In this document: positions 52,401-62,873 of the stretch, one piece after another
How the letters are laid out: each line of letters opens with the position of its first letter
Numbering within the stretch: the stretch's first letter is position 1
NCBI GenBank assembly: GCA_004020365.1
Contig: SAQR01000001.1
Location: 403,942 to 467,941, forward strand
DNA from: Mesorhizobium sp.
GTDB lineage: Bacteria; Pseudomonadota; Alphaproteobacteria; Rhizobiales; Rhizobiaceae
Direction: 5' to 3'
DNA length: 64,000 nucleotides
Notes under the pieces: generated by a model
The model's database searches: none
What the model was told of the DNA's origin: nothing
Seen by the model: only the letters and a program-made list of their open reading frames with translations
Program-made: the position numbers and the translations under genes

Positions 52401-53012
52401 ATGTCCGTCATCACCACGGTCGAACAGCTCGAAGCACTCTATGGCCTGCCCGGCGAGACCTCGCTGGTCAAGGAACTCGATCATGTGATTCCCGAATACG
52501 CCGCCTTCATCGAGGCCTCGCCTTTTGCCGCGCTCGCGACCAGCGGGCCGGATGGGCTGGATTGCTCGCCGCGCGGCGATCTCGCCGGCTTCGTCCGCAT
52601 CCATGATCCGAAAACCCTGATGATGCCGGACCGGCGCGGCAACAATCGTGCCGATTCGCTAAAAAACATCATTCGCGATCCGCGCGTCGGCCTGTTTTTC
52701 CTGGTCCCCGGCTGCGGCACGACGCTGCGCGTCAACGGCCGCGCCCACATCACCACGGATGCCGCGCTCTGTGCCTCGTTCAGCGTCGACGGCCGATCGG
52801 CGCGTTCGGTCACGATCATCGATGTCGATTCGGTCTATTTCCAGTGCGCCCGCGCCATTGTCCGGTCGGAACTGTGGAACCCGGCGAGGCATGTCGACCC
52901 GAAATCGCTGCCGACACCCGGAAAAATCCTGGAAATCACCAGCCGGAAAGGCATCGACGGCGAGGCTTACGACAGGGAATGGCCGGAGCGCGCGAAAAAG
53001 TCGATGTGGTGA
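52401..53012 (+). CDS. Pyridoxamine 5'-phosphate oxidase-family protein
   Basis: 203 residues with IEASPFAALATSGPDGLDCSPRGDLAGFVRI, PDRRGNNRADSLKNIIRDPRVGLFFLVPG and LRVNGRAHITTD, the split-barrel flavin-binding family (MSMEG_1061 type). Likely an FMN- or F420-like reductase of unknown substrate. Confidence 0.85.
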   Translation: MSVITTVEQLEALYGLPGETSLVKELDHVIPEYAAFIEASPFAALATSGPDGLDCSPRGDLAGFVRIHDPKTLMMPDRRGNNRADSLKNIIRDPRVGLFFLVPGCGTTLRVNGRAHITTDAALCASFSVDGRSARSVTIIDVDSVYFQCARAIVRSELWNPARHVDPKSLPTPGKILEITSRKGIDGEAYDREWPERAKKSMW

Positions 53013-53063
53013 GCGGGTCGCTCCGCGAGCTCGATTCTTTGTTTGAGCATCGGATTTTCCCAG

Positions 53064-53516
53064 TCACGCTTCCCTGAGCACGTCGGCAATCTTGCGCATC
53101 TGCTCGCCGATCATGTCGCATTGCTCCGGCGTCGACTGGCTCATCGCTTTCTCGATCAGCGCCATATGGACTTTTAGCGCCTGCATCAGCAGTTCAGTGC
53201 CGGCTTCGGTCAAGGTCAGTCGCAGCACGCGCTTGTCCTTTTCGTCGCCTTCGCGGCGCAGCAGGCCGCGTGCCTCGAGTTGCGGCAAAAGCATGGTGAT
53301 GTTGGAGCGGCCGACCAGCAGCCGGCGGGCGAGATCGTGCTGCGACATGCCGGGATGGCGATAAAGGTTCATCAGCACGTCGAGTTGCGCCGGCTTCAGG
53401 TCCAGCGGCGCGAGCTTCACCGCCAGCGTGCGCTCCAGCACATGGCAGGCGCGCGCCACCGCGACCCAGTTGCGAAAACGCGGGTTGTCCCAGGGCAGCT
53501 CTTGTTTAATGTTCAT
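53064..53516 (-). CDS. MarR family transcriptional regulator
   Basis: 150 residues. The winged HTH is LDVLMNLYRHPGMSQHDLARRLLVGRSNITMLLPQLEARGLLRR, with wing EGDEKDKRVLRLTLTEAG. Divergent from an alpha/beta hydrolase. Two palindromic sites lie in the 47-bp gap, one covering its own start codon, so autoregulation is likely. Confidence 0.9.
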   Translation of the reverse strand: MNIKQELPWDNPRFRNWVAVARACHVLERTLAVKLAPLDLKPAQLDVLMNLYRHPGMSQHDLARRLLVGRSNITMLLPQLEARGLLRREGDEKDKRVLRLTLTEAGTELLMQALKVHMALIEKAMSQSTPEQCDMIGEQMRKIADVLREA

Positions 53517-53544
53517 GTTTGAACTATTATGTTCATGATTGAAC
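53511..53544. promoter_or_regulatory. Twin MarR operators
   Basis: GTTCATGTTTGAAC (53511-53524) and GTTCATGATTGAAC (53531-53544) are near-perfect inverted repeats spaced 20 bp centre to centre, two helical turns. The first overlaps the marR ATG. The second is 20 bp before the hydrolase start. Confidence 0.75.
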
Positions 53545-53563
53545 TAATGGATGGATCGCCAAT

Positions 53564-54475
53564 ATGGCATCATTTGGATTGAAGGTCATCCGGGGCGTGT
53601 TTGCCGCCGCCGAACACGTGGCTCCCCGCCTTACCGGGCGCGCGGCATTCGAACTGTTCTGCCGCACGCCGAACGCCAAAATCCTCAGCGACGGCGAGCG
53701 ACGCGCCGTCGACCGCGCCGCCGGCTTCATGGCCGAGGCGCGCCATCATCGGCTGAAGACCAAAAACGGCTGCGTCATGGTGCATGAATTCAGGCCAGAG
53801 ACGGGCAGGCGGGCCGCCGGCACGGTGCTCGTCATCCATGGCTGGCGTTCGCGCACCGAATATATGCGCACGCTGATCGAAGCCTATCGCGACGCCGGTT
53901 ACAAGGTCGTTTCGCTCGACCTGCCGGGCCACGGCCAATCGCAGGGCCGCCGGCTCACATTGGTCAGCGCTGTAGAAGCCGCACGGCTGACCGGCGAATG
54001 GTTCGGCCCGTTCGTGGCGGTCGTCGGCCATTCCTTCGGCGGTGCCGTCGCCGCCAATGCGGTCGCCGGTTCGGTCAAGAACATCTCGCCGCTGGCGGCC
54101 GGGCGGCTGGTGCTGATCGCGGCACCGAGTTCGCTGCCGGCGATCTTCAACGATTTCAGCCGCATGCTCAGTGTCGGCCCACGCTCGCAGGCCGCCATGG
54201 CCGACCGGGTCGAACGCATCGCCGGCCGGCCGCTGCACGAATTCACCGGTGACCGCCAGCTTGCCAGCACGCCGGTGCCAACGCTGGTCATCCACGCGCC
54301 GGACGATCGCGAAGTGTCCGCCGACCATGCAAGGCTCTATGCCGGCGCCGGCGACCATGTGCGGCTGTACTGGGCCGACGGGCTCGGCCACCGCCGCATT
54401 CTCGCCGACAAGGGCGTGGTCGAGCGTGCGGTCGGCTTCGTTGCCGAACACCGGCAGCCGGCATCGCTGCATTAA
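53564..54475 (+). CDS. Alpha/beta hydrolase
   Basis: 303 residues. LVIHGWRSRTEYM (oxyanion hole region), VVSLDLPGHGQSQGRRLT and the nucleophile elbow VGHSFGGAVAA are followed by the acid in VIHAPDDREVSADH and the histidine in WADGLGHRRIL. All triad positions are present. Under probable control of the divergent MarR regulator. Substrate unknown. Confidence 0.88.
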   Translation: MASFGLKVIRGVFAAAEHVAPRLTGRAAFELFCRTPNAKILSDGERRAVDRAAGFMAEARHHRLKTKNGCVMVHEFRPETGRRAAGTVLVIHGWRSRTEYMRTLIEAYRDAGYKVVSLDLPGHGQSQGRRLTLVSAVEAARLTGEWFGPFVAVVGHSFGGAVAANAVAGSVKNISPLAAGRLVLIAAPSSLPAIFNDFSRMLSVGPRSQAAMADRVERIAGRPLHEFTGDRQLASTPVPTLVIHAPDDREVSADHARLYAGAGDHVRLYWADGLGHRRILADKGVVERAVGFVAEHRQPASLH

Positions 54476-54818
54476 AAACCGACGGCTTCGACCTGCGCGC
54501 AGAGATCGACCGCTTCAAGGAAGAGCGATTCGAGGAAGAGCGCTTCCTTGCAACCGAATGCGGCTGGTCGAGTTGATTCCCATCGCCGGCGGCGCTAACG
54601 CCTGACCCGAGCGCTATTTGCTGGAGCCGGAGCGGAGCCAATTCGCTTCGGTTGCCATCGTTGTGAAACTGTTCTGCAACAGAGACGTTCTGAAATTTAT
54701 GAAAGCTTAACGAAATCAGTATGAATCGGTGTAGTCGCGCCCTACATCCATGATGCGGTGGGCGAGACCGTCAAGCGATGCGGAACGGGAGCCGGTTGCA
54801 GCCGGAGCGGGTGATTCC
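54476..54818. other. Intergenic region upstream of the L,D-transpeptidase
   Basis: About 343 bases. AT-richer around 54660-54730 (AGCTTAACGAAATCAG), where a promoter would fit. No gene or repeat recognised. Confidence 0.4.
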
Positions 54819-56711
54819 ATGAAATACCTCGGAAACAAAGCAACCGTGATGCCGCTTGCGGCGGTCGCGGCAATGCTGGCCTTCGGCGTCCCGCAGGCAG
54901 ACGCGCAAGGGTTTTTCGAAAGGCTCTTCGGCGGTGGTGTCAGGCATGCGCCGCGAGGCGATTTTCTCCTGCCGCCCTCAAGGCAGAGGCCGAGATACAA
55001 GCCAAATGCAACGGCGCCCGCTGCCTCTCGTATCCGCAGCCCGTCCTATTACACCTACAAGAGCGACCCGCTCGTGCGCGTCGACTTCTCGACGCTGACG
55101 GCAGCGCCGGAACCGGCAATGCCACAGGACGCCGCATTCCAGCCATCTTCCGCCACCGGCGCTGCCTTCCGCGAAGCGATTGCCGGACTGGACGACTACG
55201 AACTCTACGCCGAGAAGGACATCGCCAAGGCGCTCGTCGCCTATTACGCGGCCAATCCGGATTTCATCTGGGTGACGGGAGCCAATGCCAACAGCCGCGC
55301 GCAAGATGCGGTGCGGGTGCTTGGCGAGGCGACGAGCTATGGCCTCACGCCGGCCGACTATAGCGTTGAAGTGCCCGCAGCCGGGGCATCGACCGTCGGC
55401 GCCGATGCGCGGCTGCAGCAGCTCGTCCGCTTCGAGATGGCGCTGTCAGCGCGCGTCTTGCGCTATGTCCACGACGCGCACAATGGCCGCGTCGATCCCA
55501 ATCGCATCACCGGCTACTATGATTTCCCGGCCAAGCCGCTCGACATGGAAGGCGTGCTGAAGACGCTGACGCGCACCCAGCAGGTGCGCACCTATCTCGA
55601 ATCGCGGCATCCGCAGAATGCCGAATATCAGGCGCTGCGTGTCGAACTGGAATCACTTCAGGCCAGCGCCGACGACGAGATCGTCGTCGATCCCAAGCTG
55701 TTGCTGAAGCCGGGGGAGACCAGCCCCGAACTGCCGAAGCTTCTAACGAAGATAGCGCGCAATCTCGACGACGAGATGGGCGGCGCCTATGGCGAGATAT
55801 TGGCCAGGCTCGCCACCAGCGAGGTCTATGTCCCGGAGCTGGTGCCGGTCATCAAGGCGGTTCAGAAAAAGGCTGGCATGAAGGGCGACGGCGTCATCGG
55901 TCCGCGCACCGTCGCGGCGCTGGTCGGGACGTCCAAGGCCGACAAGATTCAAAAGGTGCAGGTCGCGCTGGAAGAGTTGCGCTGGCTGCCATCCGATCTC
56001 GGCAGCCCGCGTGTCTTCATCAACCAGCCGGCCTTTACGGCGAGCTATATCGAAAATGGCGAGGAGAAGCTGAAGACCCGCGCCGTCATCGGCAAGACCA
56101 CCAACCAGACTTCCTTCTTCTACGATCAGCTCGAGCAGGTCGACTTCCATCCCTATTGGGGCGTGCCACAGTCGATCCTCGTCAACGAGATGCTGCCCCG
56201 GCTGCGCAGGGATCCCGGCTATCTCGACCGCGCCGGCTACGAAGTGGTCAACGCGCGCGGCAAACGCATTCCGTCCTCCTCGGTCAATTGGGGCGCCTAT
56301 GGCGCGAAGCTGCCTTATGGCGTGCGCCAGTTGCCGAGCGAGGCCAATGCGTTGGGCGAACTGAAGATCCTGTTTCCCAACAAGCACGCCATCTACATGC
56401 ACGACACGCCGCAAAAGACGTTTTTCGAGCGTGACATGCGCGCGCTCAGCCATGGCTGCGTTCGCCTGCAGGATCCGCGCGGCATGGCGGCGGCCGTGCT
56501 CGGCACCTCGGTCGACGACATCGCGGAGAAGCTGAAGCACGGACATGCGACCGAAAAGGTAGCGCGCAGGATCCCGGTCTATGTCGCCTATTTCACCGCC
56601 TGGCCTGATATGTCCGGCAAAGTCGAATATTTCAGCGACGTCTACGACCGCGACACGCGGCTGCAGCAGGCGCTCGACAGCACGGAAGCAGTGCGCTCGC
56701 CGACAATCTGA
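54819..56711 (+). CDS. L,D-transpeptidase (YcbB-like), exported
   Basis: 630 residues from ATG 54819, with GGAG upstream. Signal peptide GNKATVMPLAAVAAMLAFG..QADAQ. A long N-terminal scaffold (LDDYELYAEKDIAKALVAYYAAN, RVLRYVHDAHNGRVDPNRI), a peptidoglycan-binding motif (GMKGDGVIGPRTVAALVG) and the YkuD catalytic domain with IYMHDTPQKTFFERDMRALSHGCVRLQDP (S-H-G-C). It makes 3-3 peptidoglycan crosslinks or attaches proteins, which is prominent in rhizobiales that grow at the pole. Confidence 0.9.
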   Translation: MKYLGNKATVMPLAAVAAMLAFGVPQADAQGFFERLFGGGVRHAPRGDFLLPPSRQRPRYKPNATAPAASRIRSPSYYTYKSDPLVRVDFSTLTAAPEPAMPQDAAFQPSSATGAAFREAIAGLDDYELYAEKDIAKALVAYYAANPDFIWVTGANANSRAQDAVRVLGEATSYGLTPADYSVEVPAAGASTVGADARLQQLVRFEMALSARVLRYVHDAHNGRVDPNRITGYYDFPAKPLDMEGVLKTLTRTQQVRTYLESRHPQNAEYQALRVELESLQASADDEIVVDPKLLLKPGETSPELPKLLTKIARNLDDEMGGAYGEILARLATSEVYVPELVPVIKAVQKKAGMKGDGVIGPRTVAALVGTSKADKIQKVQVALEELRWLPSDLGSPRVFINQPAFTASYIENGEEKLKTRAVIGKTTNQTSFFYDQLEQVDFHPYWGVPQSILVNEMLPRLRRDPGYLDRAGYEVVNARGKRIPSSSVNWGAYGAKLPYGVRQLPSEANALGELKILFPNKHAIYMHDTPQKTFFERDMRALSHGCVRLQDPRGMAAAVLGTSVDDIAEKLKHGHATEKVARRIPVYVAYFTAWPDMSGKVEYFSDVYDRDTRLQQALDSTEAVRSPTI

Positions 56712-56716
56712 GGACG

Positions 56717-57193
56717 CTATCGCAGGGAGAGCGGGCGCCGGAACCCGGCTTCGCGCCCGGCGATGAGCCAGTAGACCAGACCAGCGACAAGGCCGGCGGC
56801 GGCGATGATGCCGATATCGGCCCAACGCTCGGGGCTCAGCTCCTCCGGCGCGCTCGGCCAGATCAGAACGAAGCCGGCAGCCGCTGCTGCGGCGCCGAAG
56901 ATCATGTGCAGCCAAAAACTGCGCAGCGAAAACAGTTCGGCGATCAGCGCCAAGATCAGCGTCTGCAGGCCGGTCAGCACGATCGTCAGGAAATAGATGA
57001 ACATGCCGAGCGGCGGCACGACCAGCGCTGCGAGAGGGGAGACCCCCATGAAATCGAAATAAGCCGGTGCATCAGGCAGAGAACTCAATGCACCATAGAT
57101 CGTCGCCACGGCAATCAGCCCGACCAGCACCGCAACGAAATAGCCGGCGAGCACCATCAGAACACGTTTCGCCACATGCTTTGCCGTCGCCAT
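56717..57193 (-). CDS. Hypothetical membrane protein
   Basis: 158 residues from ATG 57193. Four hydrophobic segments (about 10-33, 49-78, 92-110, 127-146) are joined by short loops. No family recognised. Converges on the transpeptidase gene with 5 bp between stops. Confidence 0.65.
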   Translation of the reverse strand: MATAKHVAKRVLMVLAGYFVAVLVGLIAVATIYGALSSLPDAPAYFDFMGVSPLAALVVPPLGMFIYFLTIVLTGLQTLILALIAELFSLRSFWLHMIFGAAAAAAGFVLIWPSAPEELSPERWADIGIIAAAGLVAGLVYWLIAGREAGFRRPLSLR

Positions 57194-57358
57194 CCCACCC
57201 CCGTGCGGCTCAATGATAACGCCGCAGTCAGCCATCAAAGGCGCATCGGCGCAAGGGGAAAGCGGGCAGGAATGGCCGCGCCGCCATCGTAAAGCTACGA
57301 CGCTGCCCGTTTTTGGGGAGCGTCGCCGAGCTGGGCATGGATTGCCTGGAGAGGCGAT

Positions 57359-57616
57359 CTATTTGGGTTCGGCTGTCACCGGATCATAGTTGATTTCGAC
57401 CTTCGCCTTGTCGGTCGTGTAATAAATAACGGTGTAGGCGCCGCTGTCCCAGGCGACCTCATCGACATAGCGAAAGTCGTCGCGCTGCTCGACCTTGGCG
57501 ATTATCTCCGACAGTTTCTTGGCATTCTGCGGCGGCAACGGACTTCCGTCTGCGGCAAGGGCCGGTTCACCGAAAAACAGAACTACGACGCCTGTCGCCA
57601 AAACAAGTCTGAACAT
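57359..57616 (-). CDS. Small secreted PepSY-like protein
   Basis: 85 residues. Signal peptide MFRLVLATGVVVLFFGEPALA, then LSEIIAKVEQRDDFRYVDEVAWDSGAYTVIYYTTDKAKVEINYDPVTAEP, a single PepSY-like alpha/beta unit. Periplasmic, function unknown. Followed by a hairpin-rich gap. Confidence 0.7.
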   Translation of the reverse strand: MFRLVLATGVVVLFFGEPALAADGSPLPPQNAKKLSEIIAKVEQRDDFRYVDEVAWDSGAYTVIYYTTDKAKVEINYDPVTAEPK

Positions 57617-57667
57617 GGCTTTCCCTCACTTCTCGCGAAAGTAGAAACTCGCGGCCATGCTGGTTTG

Positions 57668-57707
57668 TTCCGGGGCAGGTTTGTTCCGGGCAGGTTTGTT
57701 CCGGGTT
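57668..57707. repeat. Short tandem repeat
   Basis: The unit GGTTTGTTCCGGGCA (14-15 bases) occurs about three times in a row near the stop of the sugar-type ABC ATPase gene. No coding role is evident. Probably replication slippage. Confidence 0.6.
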
Positions 57708-57760
57708 CCGGAATGGACACAAGCGAATTGCGCCGACGCATCTTGTTGTCGTTGCTCATG

Positions 57761-58840
<1,080 letters not shown>

Positions 58841-58953
58841 GAGCAATGGCTCCCGTTTCCTGATTCATGTGCGGCAATTCGGGGTCACCGATCGGTTTAT
58901 CGGCCTGGAGGCCGTACCAGATCCACGGCTGTTCGGGCGCGAGAACCATGTAT

Positions 58954-59829
58954 TCAGCCCTTCACGCCGGTCGAGGCTATCGACGCGATGAAGGCGCGCT
59001 GCAGCAACAGATAGAAGGTCAGCACCGGGACGGTGATAAGGGTGAGATAGGCCATGACTTCTCCCCAGGCGACGTTGAGTTGAAAGAAGTAGCCGAGGCC
59101 GACCATGACCGGGCGATAGCTTTCCTGCTGCACAACGATGAGCGGCCAGAGATACTGGTTGTACATGATCAGGAATTTCAGGATGGCGGCAGTCGCCAGA
59201 ACCGGCCCTGAAAGCGGCATGACGACGCGATAGTAGACCTGCCACCAACTCGCGCCCTCCACCCGGCTTGCCTCGATCAGCTCGCCCGGCAGCGCTTTGA
59301 AATACTGCACGAACAGGAAGATCGTCAGCCCGTCGGCAATCCAGGGGATGATCTGCACCCGGTAGCTATTGAGCCAGCCCCAATGCAGCCCATCAAGCCC
59401 GATCCAGGGCAATTTCGAGACCAGGAGCAGGAGCGGGATAGCAATGGTCTCGAAAGGGATGATCAGCGTCGCGATGACGACCGAGAGCAGGACATCGCGC
59501 CCCTTCCACCGCAGGAAAGCAAAGGAGAACGCGGCCAGCGAACAGATCAGTAACGAGAGAAGGACGGTCGCCCCGGTGACCAAAACCGAGTTCAGCACGA
59601 ACAGGCCGACAGGCGCCCGCCGGAACGCTCCGAAATAGTTGTTGAGGCTAATGTCGCCTACGGGCAGGAATGCACGCAGGCTGGAAGTGTCTGCGAGGAG
59701 CTGACTGTCCGGCTTGAAGCTCGAGTTGATCATGAACACGAGCGGAAAGATGAAGATCAGCGCGATCAGGCAAAGCACCAGATAGCGGACGAACAGCCTT
59801 AGGCCGTAATTGTCGGGATTGACGGCCAT
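58954..59829 (-). CDS. Sugar-type ABC transporter permease (MalG/UgpE family)
   Basis: 291 residues, six hydrophobic segments. LPGELIEASRVEGASWWQVYYRVVMPLSGP is the EAA loop, and the C-terminus LQRAFIASIASTGVKG is the canonical MalG end. Second channel subunit of the operon, one base after the MalF-type gene. Confidence 0.92.
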   Translation of the reverse strand: MAVNPDNYGLRLFVRYLVLCLIALIFIFPLVFMINSSFKPDSQLLADTSSLRAFLPVGDISLNNYFGAFRRAPVGLFVLNSVLVTGATVLLSLLICSLAAFSFAFLRWKGRDVLLSVVIATLIIPFETIAIPLLLLVSKLPWIGLDGLHWGWLNSYRVQIIPWIADGLTIFLFVQYFKALPGELIEASRVEGASWWQVYYRVVMPLSGPVLATAAILKFLIMYNQYLWPLIVVQQESYRPVMVGLGYFFQLNVAWGEVMAYLTLITVPVLTFYLLLQRAFIASIASTGVKG

Positions 59830-59830
59830 T

Positions 59831-60898
59831 TTAACGCTCCCGTGTCAGCCAGCGCTGGATGAGTGAGATCGCCAGCACGATCGCGAACAGGATGACCGAG
59901 ATGGTCGAGCCGCCGGAGATGTCCTGCTTGCCGTAGCCGCGCTCGACCGCCTGGAAGACCAGGGTCTGGGTGCTGTCGAGCGGACCGCCATTGGTCATCA
60001 CGTCGATCTGGGCGAAAAGCGCGAAGCCTTGCATGGTGATCACGACAAGGACCAGCACGGCGGTGTTGCGCAGCCCCGGCCAGGTGACATAACGGAAGGT
60101 CTGCCATCTCGAAGCCCCCTCGATGGCGGCGGCCTCGTAGAGCGTGGGACTGATCGTCTGCAACCCCGCCAGCCAGATGACCATATGGAAGCCGACGGCC
60201 TGCCAGACCGACATGGCCATGACTGCGGGCAGCGCCGTCGAGGGATTGCCGAGCCAGTCGACGGGCTGGAACAGGCCGAAGGTGAGGGCCTGGAGGATGC
60301 TGTTCAACAGCCCGTTCTGGCCGTCATAGATGAACCGCCAGAGGAGCGAGACCACGACGATGGAGACCACCACCGGCATGAAGTAGATGGTCCGGAACAG
60401 GTTGATGCCCCTGACCTTGTGGTTGATCAGCAAAGCAAGCATCAGCGCGAGGCTGCCCTGTACCGGCGCCACGACCAAAACGAACAGGAAGGTGTTTACC
60501 AGCGCCTTCATGAACACAACGTCGCTGGCGATGACGGTCATGATTTTTTCGCCGGACTGCCAGCGGAACCACTCGCGCATGCCGCGATACTGAGGATAGT
60601 CGTCGCTACGGGTGATCGCACGCAGGCGGGGATACTGGATTTCGCCAGCCTCGTTTCGGATGATTTCGCCAGCATCGTTGCGCTCTGGCTCGAGGGTCAC
60701 CACTGCAAGGCCCAGGAGCTGACGATAGTTTTCCAATCCGACGAACTGGGTGGGGTTCGGCGACAGCAGCCGCTGATTTGTCAATGACAGACCGATCGCG
60801 AAGAAAAACGGCAGGACGATGAATGCAAAGATGAGTGCGAAGCCCGGCAGGGCGAATGTCCAGCCCGCCCGGTTCGACCGGGTTAGTTTCGACGCCAT
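59831..60898 (-). CDS. Sugar-type ABC transporter permease (MalF/UgpA family)
   Basis: 355 residues with the EAA loop PTLYEAAAIEGASRWQTFRYVTWPGL. Compared with typical UgpA it carries an extra loop of about 50 residues between the first and second membrane segments (VTLEPERNDAGEIIRNEAGEIQYPR), which may face the periplasm and contact the binding protein. Confidence 0.9.
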   Translation of the reverse strand: MASKLTRSNRAGWTFALPGFALIFAFIVLPFFFAIGLSLTNQRLLSPNPTQFVGLENYRQLLGLAVVTLEPERNDAGEIIRNEAGEIQYPRLRAITRSDDYPQYRGMREWFRWQSGEKIMTVIASDVVFMKALVNTFLFVLVVAPVQGSLALMLALLINHKVRGINLFRTIYFMPVVVSIVVVSLLWRFIYDGQNGLLNSILQALTFGLFQPVDWLGNPSTALPAVMAMSVWQAVGFHMVIWLAGLQTISPTLYEAAAIEGASRWQTFRYVTWPGLRNTAVLVLVVITMQGFALFAQIDVMTNGGPLDSTQTLVFQAVERGYGKQDISGGSTISVILFAIVLAISLIQRWLTRER

Positions 60899-60967
60899 TT
60901 GCGGTATCCGCCCAGCAAGCCAGAGAGGGTGGAGTCCGCGGCTGGCGAGGACCCCGGCGCGACAGAC

Positions 60968-62230
60968 CTAGCGGTGACCGTAGCCGCCATTGCTTTCGAT
61001 ATCGGCGTCGATCTCGTCGACCGCCGCGTCAAGCGTGTCGGCCACGTCGGCACCATTGGCGATATCGGCCAGTGCCTTGGTGAAGACCTTGGCCTGGACC
61101 ACGTAGCCCGGGGTGACCGGGCGCACCAGGGCTTGTGCTTTGGAGAGGTCGAAGAACACCGCGAGCGGGCCGCCTTCCTTGTAGTTTTTTGTCATCTGCG
61201 CCGCCGAGGGGGTCGGCGGGATCAGGCCGATGCCGTCGGAGAAGGCGGCCAGGTACTTGTCCTGCGCGGCGAACTTGATGAACTCGGCAGCGCCTTCCGG
61301 ATGCTTGGACTTGGCCGAGACGCCGAATTGCCAGGATCCCGCGCCGATCTTGTTGCCCGCGCCGAAATCGGGGGCTGGAAGGAAGACAACGTCATCCACG
61401 GCTTCCATCGTTGCCACCGCGCGCCAGTTGCCGTTCCACTGGAAGGCGAATTTGCCGCCGATGAAACCGGTCTGCTGATCGGCCGGGTCCTCACTGGTGC
61501 CAGGCGCATAGCCTCCGGTGAACAATGATTGCCACCACTTGCCGAACGCCTGCGCGGCCTCGCCGTTCAGCGCGCCTTCCGCGGTCTTGTAGGTCGAACG
61601 GTCGACAATGTCGCCGCCGAAGCTCTGCAGGAACGGCGAGAAGGCGTAGGAATACCATTCGGCCTGGTCGTTCATGCCGAGATCAAGGGCGAATTCATAC
61701 TTGCCGGAGGCCTTGGCGGCATCGAGCGCGGCCATGAATTCCTCACGCGACCAGGGCTTGTCGAGGGTCGGGGTGCGCAAGCCCAATTCATCCAGCGTCG
61801 ATTGGCGTGCAAAAAGCGCCACCGCCGCCTCCCACAGACCGACCGAATAGAGCTTGCCATCCCACACGCCTTTGGCGCCGGGCAGGAAGTCGGCGAACTC
61901 GCTCTCGTCGATCGGCAGCGGCTGCAGATAGCCGGCCCATGCCCAATTGGGCATGACTGGCCCGTCGACATCCAGGATGTCGGGCAGGTTGCCCGCCAAG
62001 GCCGCCGCCGCGACGGAATCATTGTAGCTCTTCTCGGGGAAGCTCTCGATGGTCACCGTCCAGTCGGACTGGCTGGTGTTGAAGTCGGAAATGATCTGGT
62101 TGAGGATTCGCGATTCTACCTCATTGCCGGCGCCGTGATACCACATGGTCAACTTGGTCTGCGCCAGCGCGGGCGCACACAGACAGGTCGACGCGATCAC
62201 CACACCGGCGAGGTGTTTTGTCAGTTTCAT
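60968..62230 (-). CDS. Sugar-type ABC transporter substrate-binding protein
   Basis: 420 residues. Signal peptide MKLTKHLAGVVIASTCLCAPALA. Mature part TKLTMWYHGAGNEVESRILNQIISDFN, then FPEKSYNDSVAAAALAGNLPDILDVDGP, is the family 1 (MalE/UgpB-type) fold. GSWQFGVSAKSKHPEGAAEFIKF is conserved. First gene of the operon, with a palindrome 240 bp upstream. The ligand (disaccharide, polyol or glycerol phosphate) cannot be told from sequence. Confidence 0.9.
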   Translation of the reverse strand: MKLTKHLAGVVIASTCLCAPALAQTKLTMWYHGAGNEVESRILNQIISDFNTSQSDWTVTIESFPEKSYNDSVAAAALAGNLPDILDVDGPVMPNWAWAGYLQPLPIDESEFADFLPGAKGVWDGKLYSVGLWEAAVALFARQSTLDELGLRTPTLDKPWSREEFMAALDAAKASGKYEFALDLGMNDQAEWYSYAFSPFLQSFGGDIVDRSTYKTAEGALNGEAAQAFGKWWQSLFTGGYAPGTSEDPADQQTGFIGGKFAFQWNGNWRAVATMEAVDDVVFLPAPDFGAGNKIGAGSWQFGVSAKSKHPEGAAEFIKFAAQDKYLAAFSDGIGLIPPTPSAAQMTKNYKEGGPLAVFFDLSKAQALVRPVTPGYVVQAKVFTKALADIANGADVADTLDAAVDEIDADIESNGGYGHR

Positions 62231-62669
62231 CGCTTGTTCCTCCGTTTTGACTTAATGACGCTGGCTGGATCCAAGGTCGAGGCCGCCAGGACAGCGGGCC
62301 GGAGCCAGCGCTCAGTTTCGGGTCGGCCGCTACGGGCCCTTGATGGGGTCCAGCAATGTTCGCGGAAGCCGGACGCATTTGCAATGCGCAGTTTCACCTG
62401 GTCGGAGCAGGAGGTCGACGGCGATTTCCCCTCTTCAGTTCCCGGGCCACTGAGATAGCAGATCACCTAGGACGATTTTATCGTCCGTCAACTTTCTCCC
62501 GCGCCGCGTTCATGTGCAGCTTGAGCGATTGCAAGGGTAGACAGCGCTTTGTCACCTAGCTGCCTGGCGAATCGCATGGACCGGGTCATGGCAAACCTGG
62601 CGATGAAGCGGAGGCTCGAAGCGTCGGCGGCAGCGAAGCGGACGGTAGCTTTGTACCGGAAGCGGGTAT
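62231..62669. other. Regulatory region of the sugar-type ABC operon
   Basis: About 440 bases without a gene. A perfect palindrome GGACGAT-TTT-ATCGTCC (62470-62486) is a likely regulator-binding site. A longer open frame (plus strand, to about 62458) looks compositionally like a shadow. The rest shows nothing further. Confidence 0.45.
62470..62486. promoter_or_regulatory. Operator-like palindrome upstream of the ABC operon
   Basis: GGACGAT-TTT-ATCGTCC is a 7-bp perfect inverted repeat with a 3-base spacer, compatible with a GntR- or LacI-type operator. No regulator gene is next to it, so control would act from elsewhere. Confidence 0.45.
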
Positions 62670-62744
62670 TGGTGGGCGATGCAGGGATTGAACCTGCGAC
62701 CCCACCCGTGTGAAGGGTGTGCTCTCCCGCTGAGCTAATCGCCC
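62670..62744 (-). tRNA. tRNA-Val (CAC anticodon)
   Basis: Read on the minus strand: acceptor GGGCGAT pairing with ATCGCCC, D arm GCTC...GAGC, anticodon arm CACCC-TTCACAC-GGGTG giving anticodon CAC, T arm GCAGG-TTCAATC-CCTGC, discriminator A and an encoded CCA. All stems pair. It decodes GUG. Confidence 0.95.
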
Positions 62745-62873
62745 GCTCGTTGCCCGAAGGCCAAGCGAGCCGCGATATAAGGGAGGCCGCCCGGGGAAGT
62801 CAAGGCGATGCGCTGGCGTTCCGACGAAGACCGAAATGCAACTCCGCCGGCAGCGACCCGGTCGCCGTCGCGC

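Noticed and set aside
57250-57350. Terminator between the PepSY-like and membrane protein genes
   Set aside because: GGGCAG/CTGCCC can pair but the loop is over 30 bases and the T tract is on the wrong side for the clearest stem.
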